A stretch of 56,226 bases of DNA from Hymenobacter coccineus. GTDB taxonomy: Bacteria > Bacteroidota > Bacteroidia > Cytophagales > Hymenobacteraceae. Position numbers and translations under genes: made by a program. A model generated the notes under the pieces. The model saw only the letters and a program-made list of their open reading frames with translations, was not told the DNA's origin and ran no database searches. Shown here piece by piece: positions 8,529 through 17,443 of this stretch (position 1 is its first letter; each line of letters opens with the position of its first letter). The DNA is taken from NCBI RefSeq assembly GCF_001816125.1, contig NZ_MDZA01000066.1, positions 1 through 56,226 of the forward strand, written 5' to 3'.

Positions 8529-9554
8529 ATGGGTTTCTTTAACTTCCTGACCAGCGACATCGCCATCGACCTGGGCACGGCCAACACGCTCATCATCCAC
8601 AACGACAAAATCGTGGTGGATGAGCCGAGCATCATCGCCAAAGACCGCACTACGAATAAGATCATCGCTGTGGGCCGCCAGGCCCAGCAAATGCACGAGA
8701 AAACCCACGACAACATCAAAACCATTCGCCCGCTGAAAGACGGCGTAATTGCCGATTTCCACGCGGCGGAGGAGATGATCAAGGGCCTCATTAAGATGAT
8801 TGACACGCGCAAGCGGCTGTTCCAGCCTTCGCACCGCATGGTTATCTGCATCCCGTCGGGCATTACCGAGGTGGAGAAACGCGCCGTGCGTGACTCCGCC
8901 GAGCACGCCGGCGCTAAGGAAGTTTGGATGATTCAGGAGCCGATGGCCGCGGCTATTGGCATCGGCATCGACGTGCACCAGCCGGTGGGCTCAATGATCA
9001 TCGACATCGGGGGCGGTACGTCCGAAATTGCCCTGATTGCCCTCTCGGGCATCGTGTGCGACCAGAGCATCAAGACGGCCGGCGACGTATTCAACCAGGA
9101 CATCCTGGATTACATGCGCCGCCAGCACAACTTGCTCATCGGCGAGCGGTCGGCTGAGCGCATCAAAATTGAGGTCGGCGCTGCGCTTACCGAACTGGAC
9201 AACCCGCCACCGGACCACGAGGTGCGCGGCCGCGACCTAATGACGGGCATTCCCAAAGTCATTAAGGTCACGTTCTCGGAAATCGCCATTGCGCTGGATA
9301 AATCGGTGGCCAAAATTGAGGAAGCCGTATTGAAAGCCTTGGAGATTTCGCCGCCCGAGCTGTCGGCCGACATCTACGAGCACGGCATCCACCTCACCGG
9401 CGGCGGGGCCCTGTTGCGTGGCCTCGACAAGCGCCTGGCTGCCAAAACCAAGCTGCCCATCCACATCGCCGAAGACCCGCTGCGCGCCGTGGTGCGCGGC
9501 ACCGGCCGGGCCATCAAAGACATTCAGGCCTTTAAGGGCGTGCTGCTGACGTAG
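8529..9554 (+). CDS. mreB: Rod-shape-determining actin homologue MreB
   Basis: 341-residue bacterial actin that forms membrane-bound filaments guiding the lateral cell-wall machinery. ATP-binding phosphate loops are visible as DLGTANTLI near residue 16 and DIGGGTSEIALI near 165. MGFFNFLTSDIAIDLG is a usual MreB start. Length is that of the family. First of mreB, mreC, mreD and PBP2, all in one direction. A TACCTTTA sequence at 8467-8474 could be a weak -7 element but lacks a well-spaced TTG. Confidence 0.97.
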   Translation: MGFFNFLTSDIAIDLGTANTLIIHNDKIVVDEPSIIAKDRTTNKIIAVGRQAQQMHEKTHDNIKTIRPLKDGVIADFHAAEEMIKGLIKMIDTRKRLFQPSHRMVICIPSGITEVEKRAVRDSAEHAGAKEVWMIQEPMAAAIGIGIDVHQPVGSMIIDIGGGTSEIALIALSGIVCDQSIKTAGDVFNQDILDYMRRQHNLLIGERSAERIKIEVGAALTELDNPPPDHEVRGRDLMTGIPKVIKVTFSEIAIALDKSVAKIEEAVLKALEISPPELSADIYEHGIHLTGGGALLRGLDKRLAAKTKLPIHIAEDPLRAVVRGTGRAIKDIQAFKGVLLT

Positions 9555-9556
9555 GG

Positions 9557-9656
9557 CATTTAACAATTATCAATAACATTTAACAACCAGTAGTGGCTGA
9601 CCGTCTGGGCTTTGCAGAGCCCAATGTGTTAAATGATAAATGTTGATTGATAAATG
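9557..9656. repeat. Word-iterated inverted repeat at the mreB-mreC junction
   Basis: Left arm 9557-9585 starts two bases after the mreB stop (catttaacaattatcaataa) and right arm 9627-9656 runs into the mreC start codon (gttaaatgataaatgttgat). The arms are imperfect reverse complements, each built from short variants of the word TTAAATG/ATAAATG. Confidence 0.7.
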
Positions 9657-10592
9657 AAAAACCTGCTGTTATTTCTGGCGCGGTTTCAGGGGCTGTTGGT
9701 GTTTGGAGTGCTGGAAGTAATTAGCTTGTACTTGTTTGTGACCAGCAGCTCGTACCAGCGGGCGGCGTTCTTCAACTCGGCCAATGCCTACGCGGGCGTG
9801 GTGCTGGCCCGCCGCACCGAGGTGCTCGACTACTTCCACCTGGGGGCCCTAAACCAGCAACTGCTGGCCGAAAATGCCCGCCTGCGCCAGCAGCTGTACC
9901 CACCCGACGCGAGCCGGCGCGAGGCCGACTCGCTGGCCGTGCCCCCGGCCCCCGGCGACACCCTGCGCCGCGTGCGCTACGTGCGCCCGTTTCAGCGGCC
10001 CGATACCCTGCTGCTGGCCCAACAGCGCTTGGCCGCCCGCGACCCCAACTACCCGCTTGTGCCGGCCCGGGTGATTAACAACACGTTGCGCAGCGTAGAC
10101 AACTACTTTACGCTGAACGTGGGCCTGGCCGACGGCGTGCGGCCCGGCCTGGGCGTGCTGGCCGCCACCGGCGTGGTGGGCCGCATCAAGGCCGCCACCG
10201 AGCACTACGCCACCGCCACCAGCCTGCTGCACTCCAAAACCAGCGTGTCGGCCAAAATCAAGCGCGACAACACCTTCGGCAGCGTACACTGGCCCGGCGA
10301 TGACCCCACCCAGGCGCTGCTCGACGACATTCCGCGCCAGAACCGGCTGGTGGTGGGCGATACCGTGGTGACGAGCGGCTACAACGCTATTTTTCCGGAG
10401 GGCGTGTTCATCGGCACCGTGGCCTCGTTTGTGAAGGAGCCGGACAAAAACTTCTGGACGGTGCGCCTGCGCCTGGGGGCCGATTTCAGCAACCTGACTT
10501 ACGTGTACGTGGTGACGAACCGCACGCGCCCCGAGCGCGACACCGTGGAGGCCCGCGCCCTGCCGCCGGTCGGAAAGGGGGGCCGGCCATGA
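9654..10592 (+). CDS. mreC: Rod-shape-determining protein MreC
   Basis: 312-residue bitopic protein of the elongasome, anchoring MreB filaments to periplasmic wall synthases. An N-terminal membrane helix (residues 8-30) is followed by a coiled-coil stretch (LNQQLLAENARLRQQL near residue 67) and the beta-rich MreC domain with VINNTLRSVDNYFTLNVG and GVVGRIKA. The stop codon overlaps the mreD start (ATGA at 10589-10592), so MreC and MreD are coupled. The C-terminal tail is short and basic. Confidence 0.93.
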   Translation: MKNLLLFLARFQGLLVFGVLEVISLYLFVTSSSYQRAAFFNSANAYAGVVLARRTEVLDYFHLGALNQQLLAENARLRQQLYPPDASRREADSLAVPPAPGDTLRRVRYVRPFQRPDTLLLAQQRLAARDPNYPLVPARVINNTLRSVDNYFTLNVGLADGVRPGLGVLAATGVVGRIKAATEHYATATSLLHSKTSVSAKIKRDNTFGSVHWPGDDPTQALLDDIPRQNRLVVGDTVVTSGYNAIFPEGVFIGTVASFVKEPDKNFWTVRLRLGADFSNLTYVYVVTNRTRPERDTVEARALPPVGKGGRP

Positions 10593-11116
10593 AAATAGTG
10601 GGCCTTTTGCTGGGGCAGGCGCTGCGCTACCTCGTCTACACGCTGGTGCACGTGTTCATCATCAGTCGGTTGGTGCTGTTCGATGCGGGCTGGTGCTTCT
10701 TTTACCTGGGGTTTGTACTGTTTCTGCCGCTGGGCACGCCGGTGGTGGTGCAGCTCCTGCTGGCCTTCGGCATGGGCCTGACGATGGACATTTTTTATGA
10801 CACCGGGGGCCTGCACGCAGCGGCGGCGGTGATGCTGGCTTTCGTGCGGCCGGCGGTGCTGCGCCTGCTGCGCCCGCGTGACGGCTACGACGCCGTGGAT
10901 GCGGTGAACGTGCACTTTATGGGCCCTGCGTGGTTCCTGACCTACCTGGGTGTGCTGGTGCTGGTGCACCACCTGGCGTTTTTCTTGTTGGAGCTGGGCA
11001 GCTTCCGCCACTTCGGCTTCACGCTGGAGAAGGTGGGGGCCAGTTGGGCCTTCACGTGCGTGGCGCTGCTGATTGTGCAGCTGCTGTTTTTCCCGGTGCG
11101 GCGCAACCGGCAGTAG
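10589..11116 (+). CDS. mreD: Rod-shape-determining protein MreD
   Basis: 175-residue polytopic membrane protein with about five hydrophobic helices, in the position and size expected for MreD of the elongasome. Sequence conservation in this family is low, so the call rests on the helices, the length, the overlap with mreC and the PBP2 gene downstream. The fragment AFGMGLTMDIFYDTGGLHAAAAV is the most MreD-like stretch. Confidence 0.88.
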   Translation: MKIVGLLLGQALRYLVYTLVHVFIISRLVLFDAGWCFFYLGFVLFLPLGTPVVVQLLLAFGMGLTMDIFYDTGGLHAAAAVMLAFVRPAVLRLLRPRDGYDAVDAVNVHFMGPAWFLTYLGVLVLVHHLAFFLLELGSFRHFGFTLEKVGASWAFTCVALLIVQLLFFPVRRNRQ

Positions 11117-11120
11117 GCCG

Positions 11121-11176
11121 GGGCCCCAAATTAAGCTGGGCCAGGGGCCCGAATTAAGCTGGGCAGGGGCCCCGGT
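11121..11176 (+). repeat. Short direct repeat before PBP2
   Basis: The unit AATTAAGCTGGGC followed by AGGGGCCC occurs twice in tandem (about 11130 and 11153) between mreD and PBP2, flanked by further GGGGCCC words. It looks like a local duplication of an intergenic segment. Confidence 0.6.
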
Positions 11177-11195
11177 TCGGTTGTAACTTTATATT

Positions 11196-13031
11196 ATGCA
11201 ATACCTGGAAGGCCGGCGCTACGTGGTGCAAGGCATATTTCTACTCGTGGGGCTGGTGTTTGCCACGCGGCTCTTTTTTATGCAGGTACTGGACGGTACC
11301 TACAAGCTGGCGGCCGACCGGAACACCTTGCAGCGCTTGGTGCAAGTGCCCTACCGGGGCGCGATTTACGACCGCAAAAACCAGTTGCTCGTTACTAACA
11401 CGCCTGTGTACGACCTGATGGTGGTGCCCCGCGAGGTCAAGGGCCTCGACTCGGCCCGCTTCTGCCAGCTGCTGCAAATTCCGATTGAAAGCCTGCGCGA
11501 GGGCCTAAAGGCCGCCCGGAAGTATTCGCGCACCAAGCCCTCGCCGCTGGTGCAAAACCTGAGCCTGGCCGAGCGAGCCGCCATTGAGGACAACCTGATT
11601 GACTTCCCAGGCTTCCACACCCAGGCGCGCATGGCGCGGGCCTACCGCACGCCCAACCTGGCCCACGCCCTGGGCTACGTGGGGCCCATCACGCCCAAGC
11701 TGCTGGAACTGCCTAAATACGGGCGCTACGGCGCGGGCGAAAATGTGGGCATCGCCGGCCTGGAGTCGTTCTACGAGCCCACGCTGATGGGCCGCCGCGG
11801 GGTGCAGTTCAAGATGGTGAACGTGCGCGGCGTGGAGAAAGGCGCGTTCCGGGGCGGTGAGTTCGACACGCTTTCGGTGGCCGGGCAGGACTTGCACCTG
11901 AGCATCGACGCCGAGCTGCAGGCCTACGGCGAAGAGCTGCTGGCCGGGCGGCGCGGCTCCATCGTGGCCATCGACCCCAAAACGGGCGAGATACTGTGCT
12001 TTGTGTCGGCCCCGCACTACACGCCCGAAACCCTCACCGGCAAGGGCATGGGCAACCGCTACATGGACTTGCTGCGCAACCCTGACCGGCCGCTGTTCGA
12101 TAGGCCCCTGATGGCCACCTATCCGCCGGGTTCGGTCTTTAAGCTGGTGAACGAGCTGGTGGCTTTGCAGTTGGGCGTCGTGACGCCGGGCACGGGCTTT
12201 CCGTGCAACCAGAAGCTGGTGCGCTGCACGCACAACCACGAGTACCCGTCCAACGTCAGCATCGCCATTAAAAACAGCTGCAACCCGTACTTCTATCAAG
12301 TAATGCGGGCGGCAGTGGTACGCGGCAAGTCGCCCAACCGCTTCGAGGACGCCCGCCTGGGCCTGGGCGAGTGGCAGAAGATGGTGAAATCCTTTGGCCT
12401 TGGCGAGAAGCTGGGCGTAGACATGAGCCAGGAAAAGCGCGGCCTCATCCCGTCGCCCGAGTATTACGACAAGCATCTCGGCTACCACCGCTGGAACTTC
12501 AAAACCGTGTACTCGCTGGCCATTGGCCAGGGCGAAATCGGCATTACGGGCCTGCAAATGGCCAACGTGCTGGCCACCATCGCCAACCGCGGCTACTACT
12601 ACACGCCTCACTTTGTGAAGGGCATCGGCAACGCGGGGCCCCTGGAAAAGTACCGCGAGCGGCACTACACGGCCGTGGACACGGCCTATTTCAAGTACAT
12701 CATCCCCGGAATGCAGGAAGTGGTGGACGGCCGCGGCGGCACTGGTAGCTTGGCTTCGCTGCGCGAATTTGGCATTTCAGTAGCCGGCAAAACCGGCACC
12801 GTGCAAAACCCGCACGGTTTCGACCACGCTACCTTCGCCGCCTTCGCCCCGGCCGAAAACCCCAAAATTGCCATCGCCGTGTTCATCGAGAACAGCGGTT
12901 TCGGGGGCAGCAGCGCCGCCCCCGCCGCCGGCCTGATGATTGAAAAGTACCTGCGCGGCCACGTGGTGGGCTACCACAAGCGTATGGAAGAGTGGATTAA
13001 ATATGGCAATTTGACATCGCACCTACACTGA
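11196..13031 (+). CDS. mrdA: Penicillin-binding protein 2 (elongasome transpeptidase)
   Basis: 611-residue class B PBP that cross-links peptidoglycan during cell elongation. One N-terminal membrane helix (residues 10-30), a dimerisation domain beginning near residue 50, then the transpeptidase domain. The three active-site motifs are present: SVFK near residue 312 (PGSVFKLVNEL), SCN near 364 (IKNSCNPYF) and KTG near 532 (AGKTGTVQNPHG). Last gene of the mre run; the usual partner rodA does not follow, and a strong terminator closes the operon. The TAACTTTA at 11184 lies too near the ATG to be a convincing promoter. Confidence 0.93.
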   Translation: MQYLEGRRYVVQGIFLLVGLVFATRLFFMQVLDGTYKLAADRNTLQRLVQVPYRGAIYDRKNQLLVTNTPVYDLMVVPREVKGLDSARFCQLLQIPIESLREGLKAARKYSRTKPSPLVQNLSLAERAAIEDNLIDFPGFHTQARMARAYRTPNLAHALGYVGPITPKLLELPKYGRYGAGENVGIAGLESFYEPTLMGRRGVQFKMVNVRGVEKGAFRGGEFDTLSVAGQDLHLSIDAELQAYGEELLAGRRGSIVAIDPKTGEILCFVSAPHYTPETLTGKGMGNRYMDLLRNPDRPLFDRPLMATYPPGSVFKLVNELVALQLGVVTPGTGFPCNQKLVRCTHNHEYPSNVSIAIKNSCNPYFYQVMRAAVVRGKSPNRFEDARLGLGEWQKMVKSFGLGEKLGVDMSQEKRGLIPSPEYYDKHLGYHRWNFKTVYSLAIGQGEIGITGLQMANVLATIANRGYYYTPHFVKGIGNAGPLEKYRERHYTAVDTAYFKYIIPGMQEVVDGRGGTGSLASLREFGISVAGKTGTVQNPHGFDHATFAAFAPAENPKIAIAVFIENSGFGGSSAAPAAGLMIEKYLRGHVVGYHKRMEEWIKYGNLTSHLH

Positions 13032-13136
13032 AGCAAGCCAAGTTGTATTTATAAGGTGCGCCGTCGGTGTGGTGAGGCTTTCATCTTCTCTTGATGGTGG
13101 GTATCCTGATGAAGTATAGGAAGCCTGTGCTATCTA

Positions 13137-13193
13137 TTTTCCCATAAAAAGAAAGGCCATCCGGATTGGGTGGCCTTTCTTTTTATGGGAAAA
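13137..13193. terminator. Strong bidirectional terminator between PBP2 and nuoN
   Basis: Arms 13137-13159 (ttttcccataaaaagaaagg...) and 13171-13193 are nearly perfect reverse complements with A-rich and T-rich flanks on both sides. It serves PBP2 on the plus strand and nuoN on the minus strand, whose stop codon lies eight bases beyond. Confidence 0.9.
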
Positions 13194-13200
13194 TGGTGTT

Positions 13201-14604
13201 CTACAAAATCCCGCTCAGCAAGCCCGGCAGGATGCCCAGCGCGATGGTGAGCAGCGCCAGCAGACCCAGCGTGAAAGACTGGAGGCCATCGACTGGCACC
13301 GCCTCGGCGGTGGGGCCCTCAGCGGGGCGTAGGTACATGGCGATGATGGGGCGCAGGTAATAGTAAATGCCTACCATGCTCATAATGACGGCGAATACCA
13401 CGAGGCCAATGTGACCCTGGCCGACGGCGGCGGTGAGCAGGAAAAACTTTCCGAAGAAGCCACCCGTGAGTGGAATGCCGGCCAGCGAAAGCATGGCCAC
13501 GGTCATCACGAAAGCCAGCAGGGGGTTGGTTTTGCCCAGGCCGTTCAGGCCGGCGTAGTCGTCGCGCTGGCGGTGGTCGGCTACCAGCTTCAGCACGCCG
13601 AAGGCGGCCACGGTGGCAATGGAATAGGCGAGCGAGTAGAAGAAAATGCCGTTGGCGGCGGGGCCCGTGAGGCTGCCGTTGCCGGCCACTAGGCCGATAA
13701 GCAGGTAGCCGGCGTGGCTCACGCTGGAGTAGGCCAGCATGCGCTTGGTGGTGGTTTGGGCGGCGGCGCCCACGTTGCCGAGCAGCAGCGTGAGGGCGCA
13801 CATGGCCTGGATGGTGGGGGCCCAAAAGCCCTGGGCGGCCGGCAGGGCCACGGCCAGCAGCTTCAGGAACGCCGCAAATCCGGCCGTTTTCACCACCGTG
13901 CTCATGAAAGCGGTGAAGAACGTGGGCGTGCCTTCGTAGACGTCGGGCGTCCAGAAGTGGAAGGGCGCGGCCGATACCTTGAAGCCAATGCCGATGATCA
14001 TCAGCAGGATGCCGATGTAGAGCATGGGCAGCAGGCTGGCGTTGGCGGGGGCAGCTACGGCGGTGGCGAGCTGCGAGAGGGCGAAGGTGCCGGTGGCGCC
14101 GTAGAGCAGCGCGATGCCGAAGAGCAAAATGCCGGTGGCGAAGGCCCCCATCAGAAAATACTTGAGGGCGGCTTCGTTCGAGCGTGAATCGCGCTTGCTG
14201 GCGCCGGCCAGTACGTACATGCTAATGCTCAGGATTTCAATGCCCACAAACAGCATCAGCAAATGGTCGTAGCCAATCATCATGATGGCCCCCACGAGCG
14301 AGAACAGCAGCAGTGCGTAGTACTCGGCTAGATTGGGCTCGTGGGCCACCACGTAGCTGCGCGAGAAGGGCAGCAGCAGCAGCGCCGTGAGCACCACGAT
14401 GCCCGTGAAAGCCACGGTGTAGTGGTCCACGGTCAGCATCTGATTGAAGAACGACTGCGGCGCGTGGTTCCAGTCGGCCAAGTTGGCCCCAAACACGGCC
14501 AGCAGCACCAGCATCACGGCGGGCAGCAGCACCTTGTTCGAGCGCAAGAAGCCCAGAAACAACTGGACGATGCCGAAGATGGAAAGGAGGATGATGGATG
14601 TCAT
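13201..14604 (-). CDS. nuoN: NADH-quinone oxidoreductase subunit N
   Basis: 467-residue antiporter-like membrane subunit of complex I that takes part in proton pumping. About 13-14 hydrophobic helices, with the family's lysines and KTAGFAAFLKLLAVA near residue 230 and LAYSSVSHAGYLLIGL near 290. Follows nuoM by 150 bases on the same strand. Other nuo subunits are not adjacent; nuoK and nuoL lie at 45-47 kb on the other strand. Confidence 0.93.
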   Translation of the reverse strand: MTSIILLSIFGIVQLFLGFLRSNKVLLPAVMLVLLAVFGANLADWNHAPQSFFNQMLTVDHYTVAFTGIVVLTALLLLPFSRSYVVAHEPNLAEYYALLLFSLVGAIMMIGYDHLLMLFVGIEILSISMYVLAGASKRDSRSNEAALKYFLMGAFATGILLFGIALLYGATGTFALSQLATAVAAPANASLLPMLYIGILLMIIGIGFKVSAAPFHFWTPDVYEGTPTFFTAFMSTVVKTAGFAAFLKLLAVALPAAQGFWAPTIQAMCALTLLLGNVGAAAQTTTKRMLAYSSVSHAGYLLIGLVAGNGSLTGPAANGIFFYSLAYSIATVAAFGVLKLVADHRQRDDYAGLNGLGKTNPLLAFVMTVAMLSLAGIPLTGGFFGKFFLLTAAVGQGHIGLVVFAVIMSMVGIYYYLRPIIAMYLRPAEGPTAEAVPVDGLQSFTLGLLALLTIALGILPGLLSGIL

Positions 14605-14611
14605 GGATTTG

Positions 14612-14750
14612 AGCTGTTAGCCATTAGCTGATAGCTATTAGCTTTTTTGCTAGAGGTATTCGTGGGGCTGCTCGACCAAAAAGGTGATTCAAGCAAGGCG
14701 ACTTTGCGCGGCCAAAAAAGCTAACAGCCAACGGCCATCAGCCAATAGCT
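14612..14750. repeat. Word-iterated inverted repeat at the nuoM-nuoN junction
   Basis: Left arm 14612-14648 (agctgttagccattagctga...) and right arm 14714-14750 pair imperfectly; each is made of variants of AGCTATTAGCTG and ends in a run of T or A facing the loop. It almost fills the gap between nuoM and nuoN. Confidence 0.7.
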
Positions 14751-14754
14751 AAAA

Positions 14755-16221
14755 TCACCGCCCCACAGCGGACAAAATGCTGCTGACGGCCGGCTCGGAC
14801 AAGTGCAGGAAGGTGCCAGGGAACAAGCCCAGCCAGAACACCAGCACGATGAGCGGCACGAATACGGCCAACTCGCCGCCGGTGAGGTCGGTGATGGTGG
14901 CCGAGAACGACGAATCGGGGCCCAGCATGGTGCGTTGGAACAAGCGCAGCAGGTACACCGCCGAGAAGATGATGGTGAGGCCGGCCACTGCGCCCACCCA
15001 AGCCGAGTACTGGTAAATGCCGGCCAGCAGTAGGAACTCGCCCACGAAGCCGCCCGTGAGGGGCAAGGCCACGGTGCTAAGCAGCATCACCAGAAAGCAC
15101 ACGCTGAGCAGCGGCGTGCGGCGGGTGAGGCCCCCGAGGTCGGGCAGCAGGCGGGTGCCGGTGCGGCGCTCGATGGCGTCGGCCACGAAGAACATGCCCA
15201 CCACGTTTACGCCGTGGGCCAGCATTTGCACCACGGCGCCTTGCAGGCCGATTTGGGTGAGCGAGAACACGCCGGCCGCCATCAGGCCCACGTGCGAGAG
15301 CGACGAGTAGGCGATGAGGCGCTTCATGTCGCGCTGCCGGATGGCGATGATGGCCCCGTAGATAACCCCGATGACGGCCAGGATGATGACCGGCTTCTGC
15401 CACTGGCTGACGCCGAGCGGCACAATGGGCAGCAGCCAGCGCAACGTGCCGTAGATGCCCATTTTCAGCATGATGCCCGAGAGCAGCATGGTGGCCGGCG
15501 CGGGGGCCTCAGTATAAGTATCGGGCTGCCAGGTGTGGAAGGGGAAGATGGGCATCTTCACGGCGAAGGCCGCGAAAATCAGCCAGAACAGCCACGACTG
15601 CTCGCCGGCGCTCAGCTTCAGCTTATAAAACGCCGACAGCTCGGAGGAGTGGGCGGCGAGGCTGCCGGCGGCGGGGCCGGTTTGCAGGTACAGGTACACG
15701 AAGCCGGCCAGCATGAAGAGCGAGCCCACGACGGTGTAGAGGAAAAACTTGAGCGTGACGGCAACGCGCCGCTCGCCGCCCCAGGCCCCGGCCAGGAAAT
15801 AAATCGGGATGAGCGCCACTTCCCAGAAGAAGTAGAACAGAAAGGCATCCAGCGACATAAACACGCCGAGCAAGCCGGTTTGCATGAACAGCACCAGGGC
15901 GTAGAAGGCCGAGGGATTCTCGTAATTACCCCGGAACGCGGCCAGCAAAATCAGCGGCACCAGAAACGTGGTGAGCAGCACCAGTAGCAGGCTGAGGCCG
16001 TCGAGCCCAAGGTGGAAGTTGATGCCGGCCGACTGCACCCAGGCGTAGTCGAGGTTGTAGGCCGATGAGCCGTGGCGGACGAAATCGATGGCGACGAAGA
16101 TGGCCAGGGCAAATTCGACCAGGGTGGCCCCCAGGGCCAGGGCCCGGGCGGTGGCTCCTTTGGTGAAGTGGAGCAGCAGCGCGGCGGCCAGGGGGAGAAA
16201 AAGCAGTACAGCAGTCAGCAT
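14755..16221 (-). CDS. nuoM: NADH-quinone oxidoreductase subunit M
   Basis: 488-residue antiporter-like subunit of complex I. Multiple membrane helices; the conserved glutamate helix is seen as FFWEVALIPIYFLAGAWGG near residue 135, followed by KMPIFPFHTWQPDTYTEAP near 225 and RLIAYSSLSHVGLMAAG near 300. ATG at 16221 is preferred to the TTG two codons earlier. It has its own -7 element upstream and is followed by nuoN. In most Bacteroidota nuoM directly follows nuoL, which here lies 29 kb away. Confidence 0.94.
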   Translation of the reverse strand: MLTAVLLFLPLAAALLLHFTKGATARALALGATLVEFALAIFVAIDFVRHGSSAYNLDYAWVQSAGINFHLGLDGLSLLLVLLTTFLVPLILLAAFRGNYENPSAFYALVLFMQTGLLGVFMSLDAFLFYFFWEVALIPIYFLAGAWGGERRVAVTLKFFLYTVVGSLFMLAGFVYLYLQTGPAAGSLAAHSSELSAFYKLKLSAGEQSWLFWLIFAAFAVKMPIFPFHTWQPDTYTEAPAPATMLLSGIMLKMGIYGTLRWLLPIVPLGVSQWQKPVIILAVIGVIYGAIIAIRQRDMKRLIAYSSLSHVGLMAAGVFSLTQIGLQGAVVQMLAHGVNVVGMFFVADAIERRTGTRLLPDLGGLTRRTPLLSVCFLVMLLSTVALPLTGGFVGEFLLLAGIYQYSAWVGAVAGLTIIFSAVYLLRLFQRTMLGPDSSFSATITDLTGGELAVFVPLIVLVFWLGLFPGTFLHLSEPAVSSILSAVGR

Positions 16222-16273
16222 CGGCAAGGCAGAAGGGCGGCGGCGGCTCCCGAACCGGGCCGCGAATTGCGTG

Positions 16274-16281
16274 CAAACTTA
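16274..16281 (-). promoter_or_regulatory. Candidate -7 element for nuoM
   Basis: On the minus strand the sequence is TAAGTTTG, a full match to TAnnTTTG, 52 bases before the nuoM ATG. No clear TTG was found at the expected distance upstream, so the call is tentative. Confidence 0.45.
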
Positions 16282-16399
16282 CGCATTGCCAGATAAGAGC
16301 GCGCGCCTATAAAGTTTCGAAGGCCAACTTTATGCGGGGGCGGGAGTAATTTCGCCTCACTGGCCCTGCCCGTTGGCGGGGCCCCTTGCCCAAACCCGT

Positions 16400-17440
16400 A
16401 TGGCCCGCAGCCCCATTGCCGATTTTTTGACGGCCCCGGCCACCGTGCCTATCCTCGACGTGCGGGCCCCGGCCGAGTACGCCCAGGGCCACATCCCGGG
16501 GGCCCTCAGCCTGCCGCTGTTCTCCGATGATGAGCGTGCCCGCATCGGCACTACCTATAAGCAGGTGAACCCCGACAAGGCCGTGCTGCTGGGCCTCGAT
16601 TTTTTTGGCCCGAAAATGCGGGCCCTGGTGGAGCAGGCCAAGCAGCTGGCCCCCAGCCAGGAAGTGCGCCTGCACTGCTGGCGCGGCGGCATGCGCAGCG
16701 GCGCCGTGCAGTGGCTGCTGGAGCTGGCTGGCTTCGAGGTGAACCTGCTCGACCACGGCTACAAGGACTACCGCCGCTGGGCGGGGGCAGAATTTGCCCG
16801 GCTGCGGCCCCTGTACGTGGTGGGCGGCTACACCGGCAGCGGCAAAACCGAGGTGCTGCACGCGCTGGCTGCCCAGGGCCAGCCGGTGCTCGACCTGGAG
16901 GGCCTGGCCCACCACAAGGGCTCGTCGTTCGGCAGCCTGGGGCAGCCGGCCCAGCCCACGCAGGAGCAGTTCGAGAACAACCTGGCCGCCGCGCTGGGGG
17001 CCCTGCCCGCCGACCGGCCGGTGTGGGTGGAGGACGAAAGCCGCTCCATCGGCAGCCTGCACATCCCCACGCCGCTCTTCGACCAGATGCAGGCCGCGCC
17101 GCTGCTGGCCCTCGACGTGCCCCGCGCCGCCCGCGTGCCCAAGCTGGCCCTGGAGTACGGCCGCCACGACGCCGGGGCCCTGGCCAGCGCCATCCTGCGC
17201 CTGCGCAAGCGCCTCGGTGGCCTCGTCACCAAGGAGGCCCTGGCCGCCATCGCCGACAACGACATGGCGACGATGGTAGACTTGGTGCTGACATATTACG
17301 ACAAAACCTACGCCTACACCATGACCAGCGTCACCGCCGGCCGCCTTACCGTGCCCATGCCCGCCGCCGATACCGACGGGGCCACCAACGCGGCATTGGT
17401 GCTGGCCGCCGCGGCCACGCTCCAGCCAACCGCTTCATAA
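16400..17440 (+). CDS. mnmH: tRNA 2-selenouridine synthase (SelU/MnmH)
   Basis: 346-residue enzyme that replaces sulfur with selenium at the wobble 2-thiouridine of certain tRNAs, using selenophosphate, by way of a geranylated intermediate. The N-terminal rhodanese domain carries the catalytic cysteine in HCWRGGMRSGAVQWL near residue 94, and a P-loop ATPase-like domain follows with VVGGYTGSGKTEVL near 142. ATG at 16400 is chosen over a TTG nine codons earlier because family members begin near the rhodanese domain. The selD gene that makes its selenium donor lies 600 bases downstream, so the pair works as a selenium tRNA-modification unit. Confidence 0.92.
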   Translation: MARSPIADFLTAPATVPILDVRAPAEYAQGHIPGALSLPLFSDDERARIGTTYKQVNPDKAVLLGLDFFGPKMRALVEQAKQLAPSQEVRLHCWRGGMRSGAVQWLLELAGFEVNLLDHGYKDYRRWAGAEFARLRPLYVVGGYTGSGKTEVLHALAAQGQPVLDLEGLAHHKGSSFGSLGQPAQPTQEQFENNLAAALGALPADRPVWVEDESRSIGSLHIPTPLFDQMQAAPLLALDVPRAARVPKLALEYGRHDAGALASAILRLRKRLGGLVTKEALAAIADNDMATMVDLVLTYYDKTYAYTMTSVTAGRLTVPMPAADTDGATNAALVLAAAATLQPTAS

Positions 17441-17443
17441 AAA

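Noticed and set aside
11184..11191. TAACTTTA as promoter of PBP2
   Set aside because: Only four bases before the ATG, and the gene sits in an mre operon; no TTG in place.
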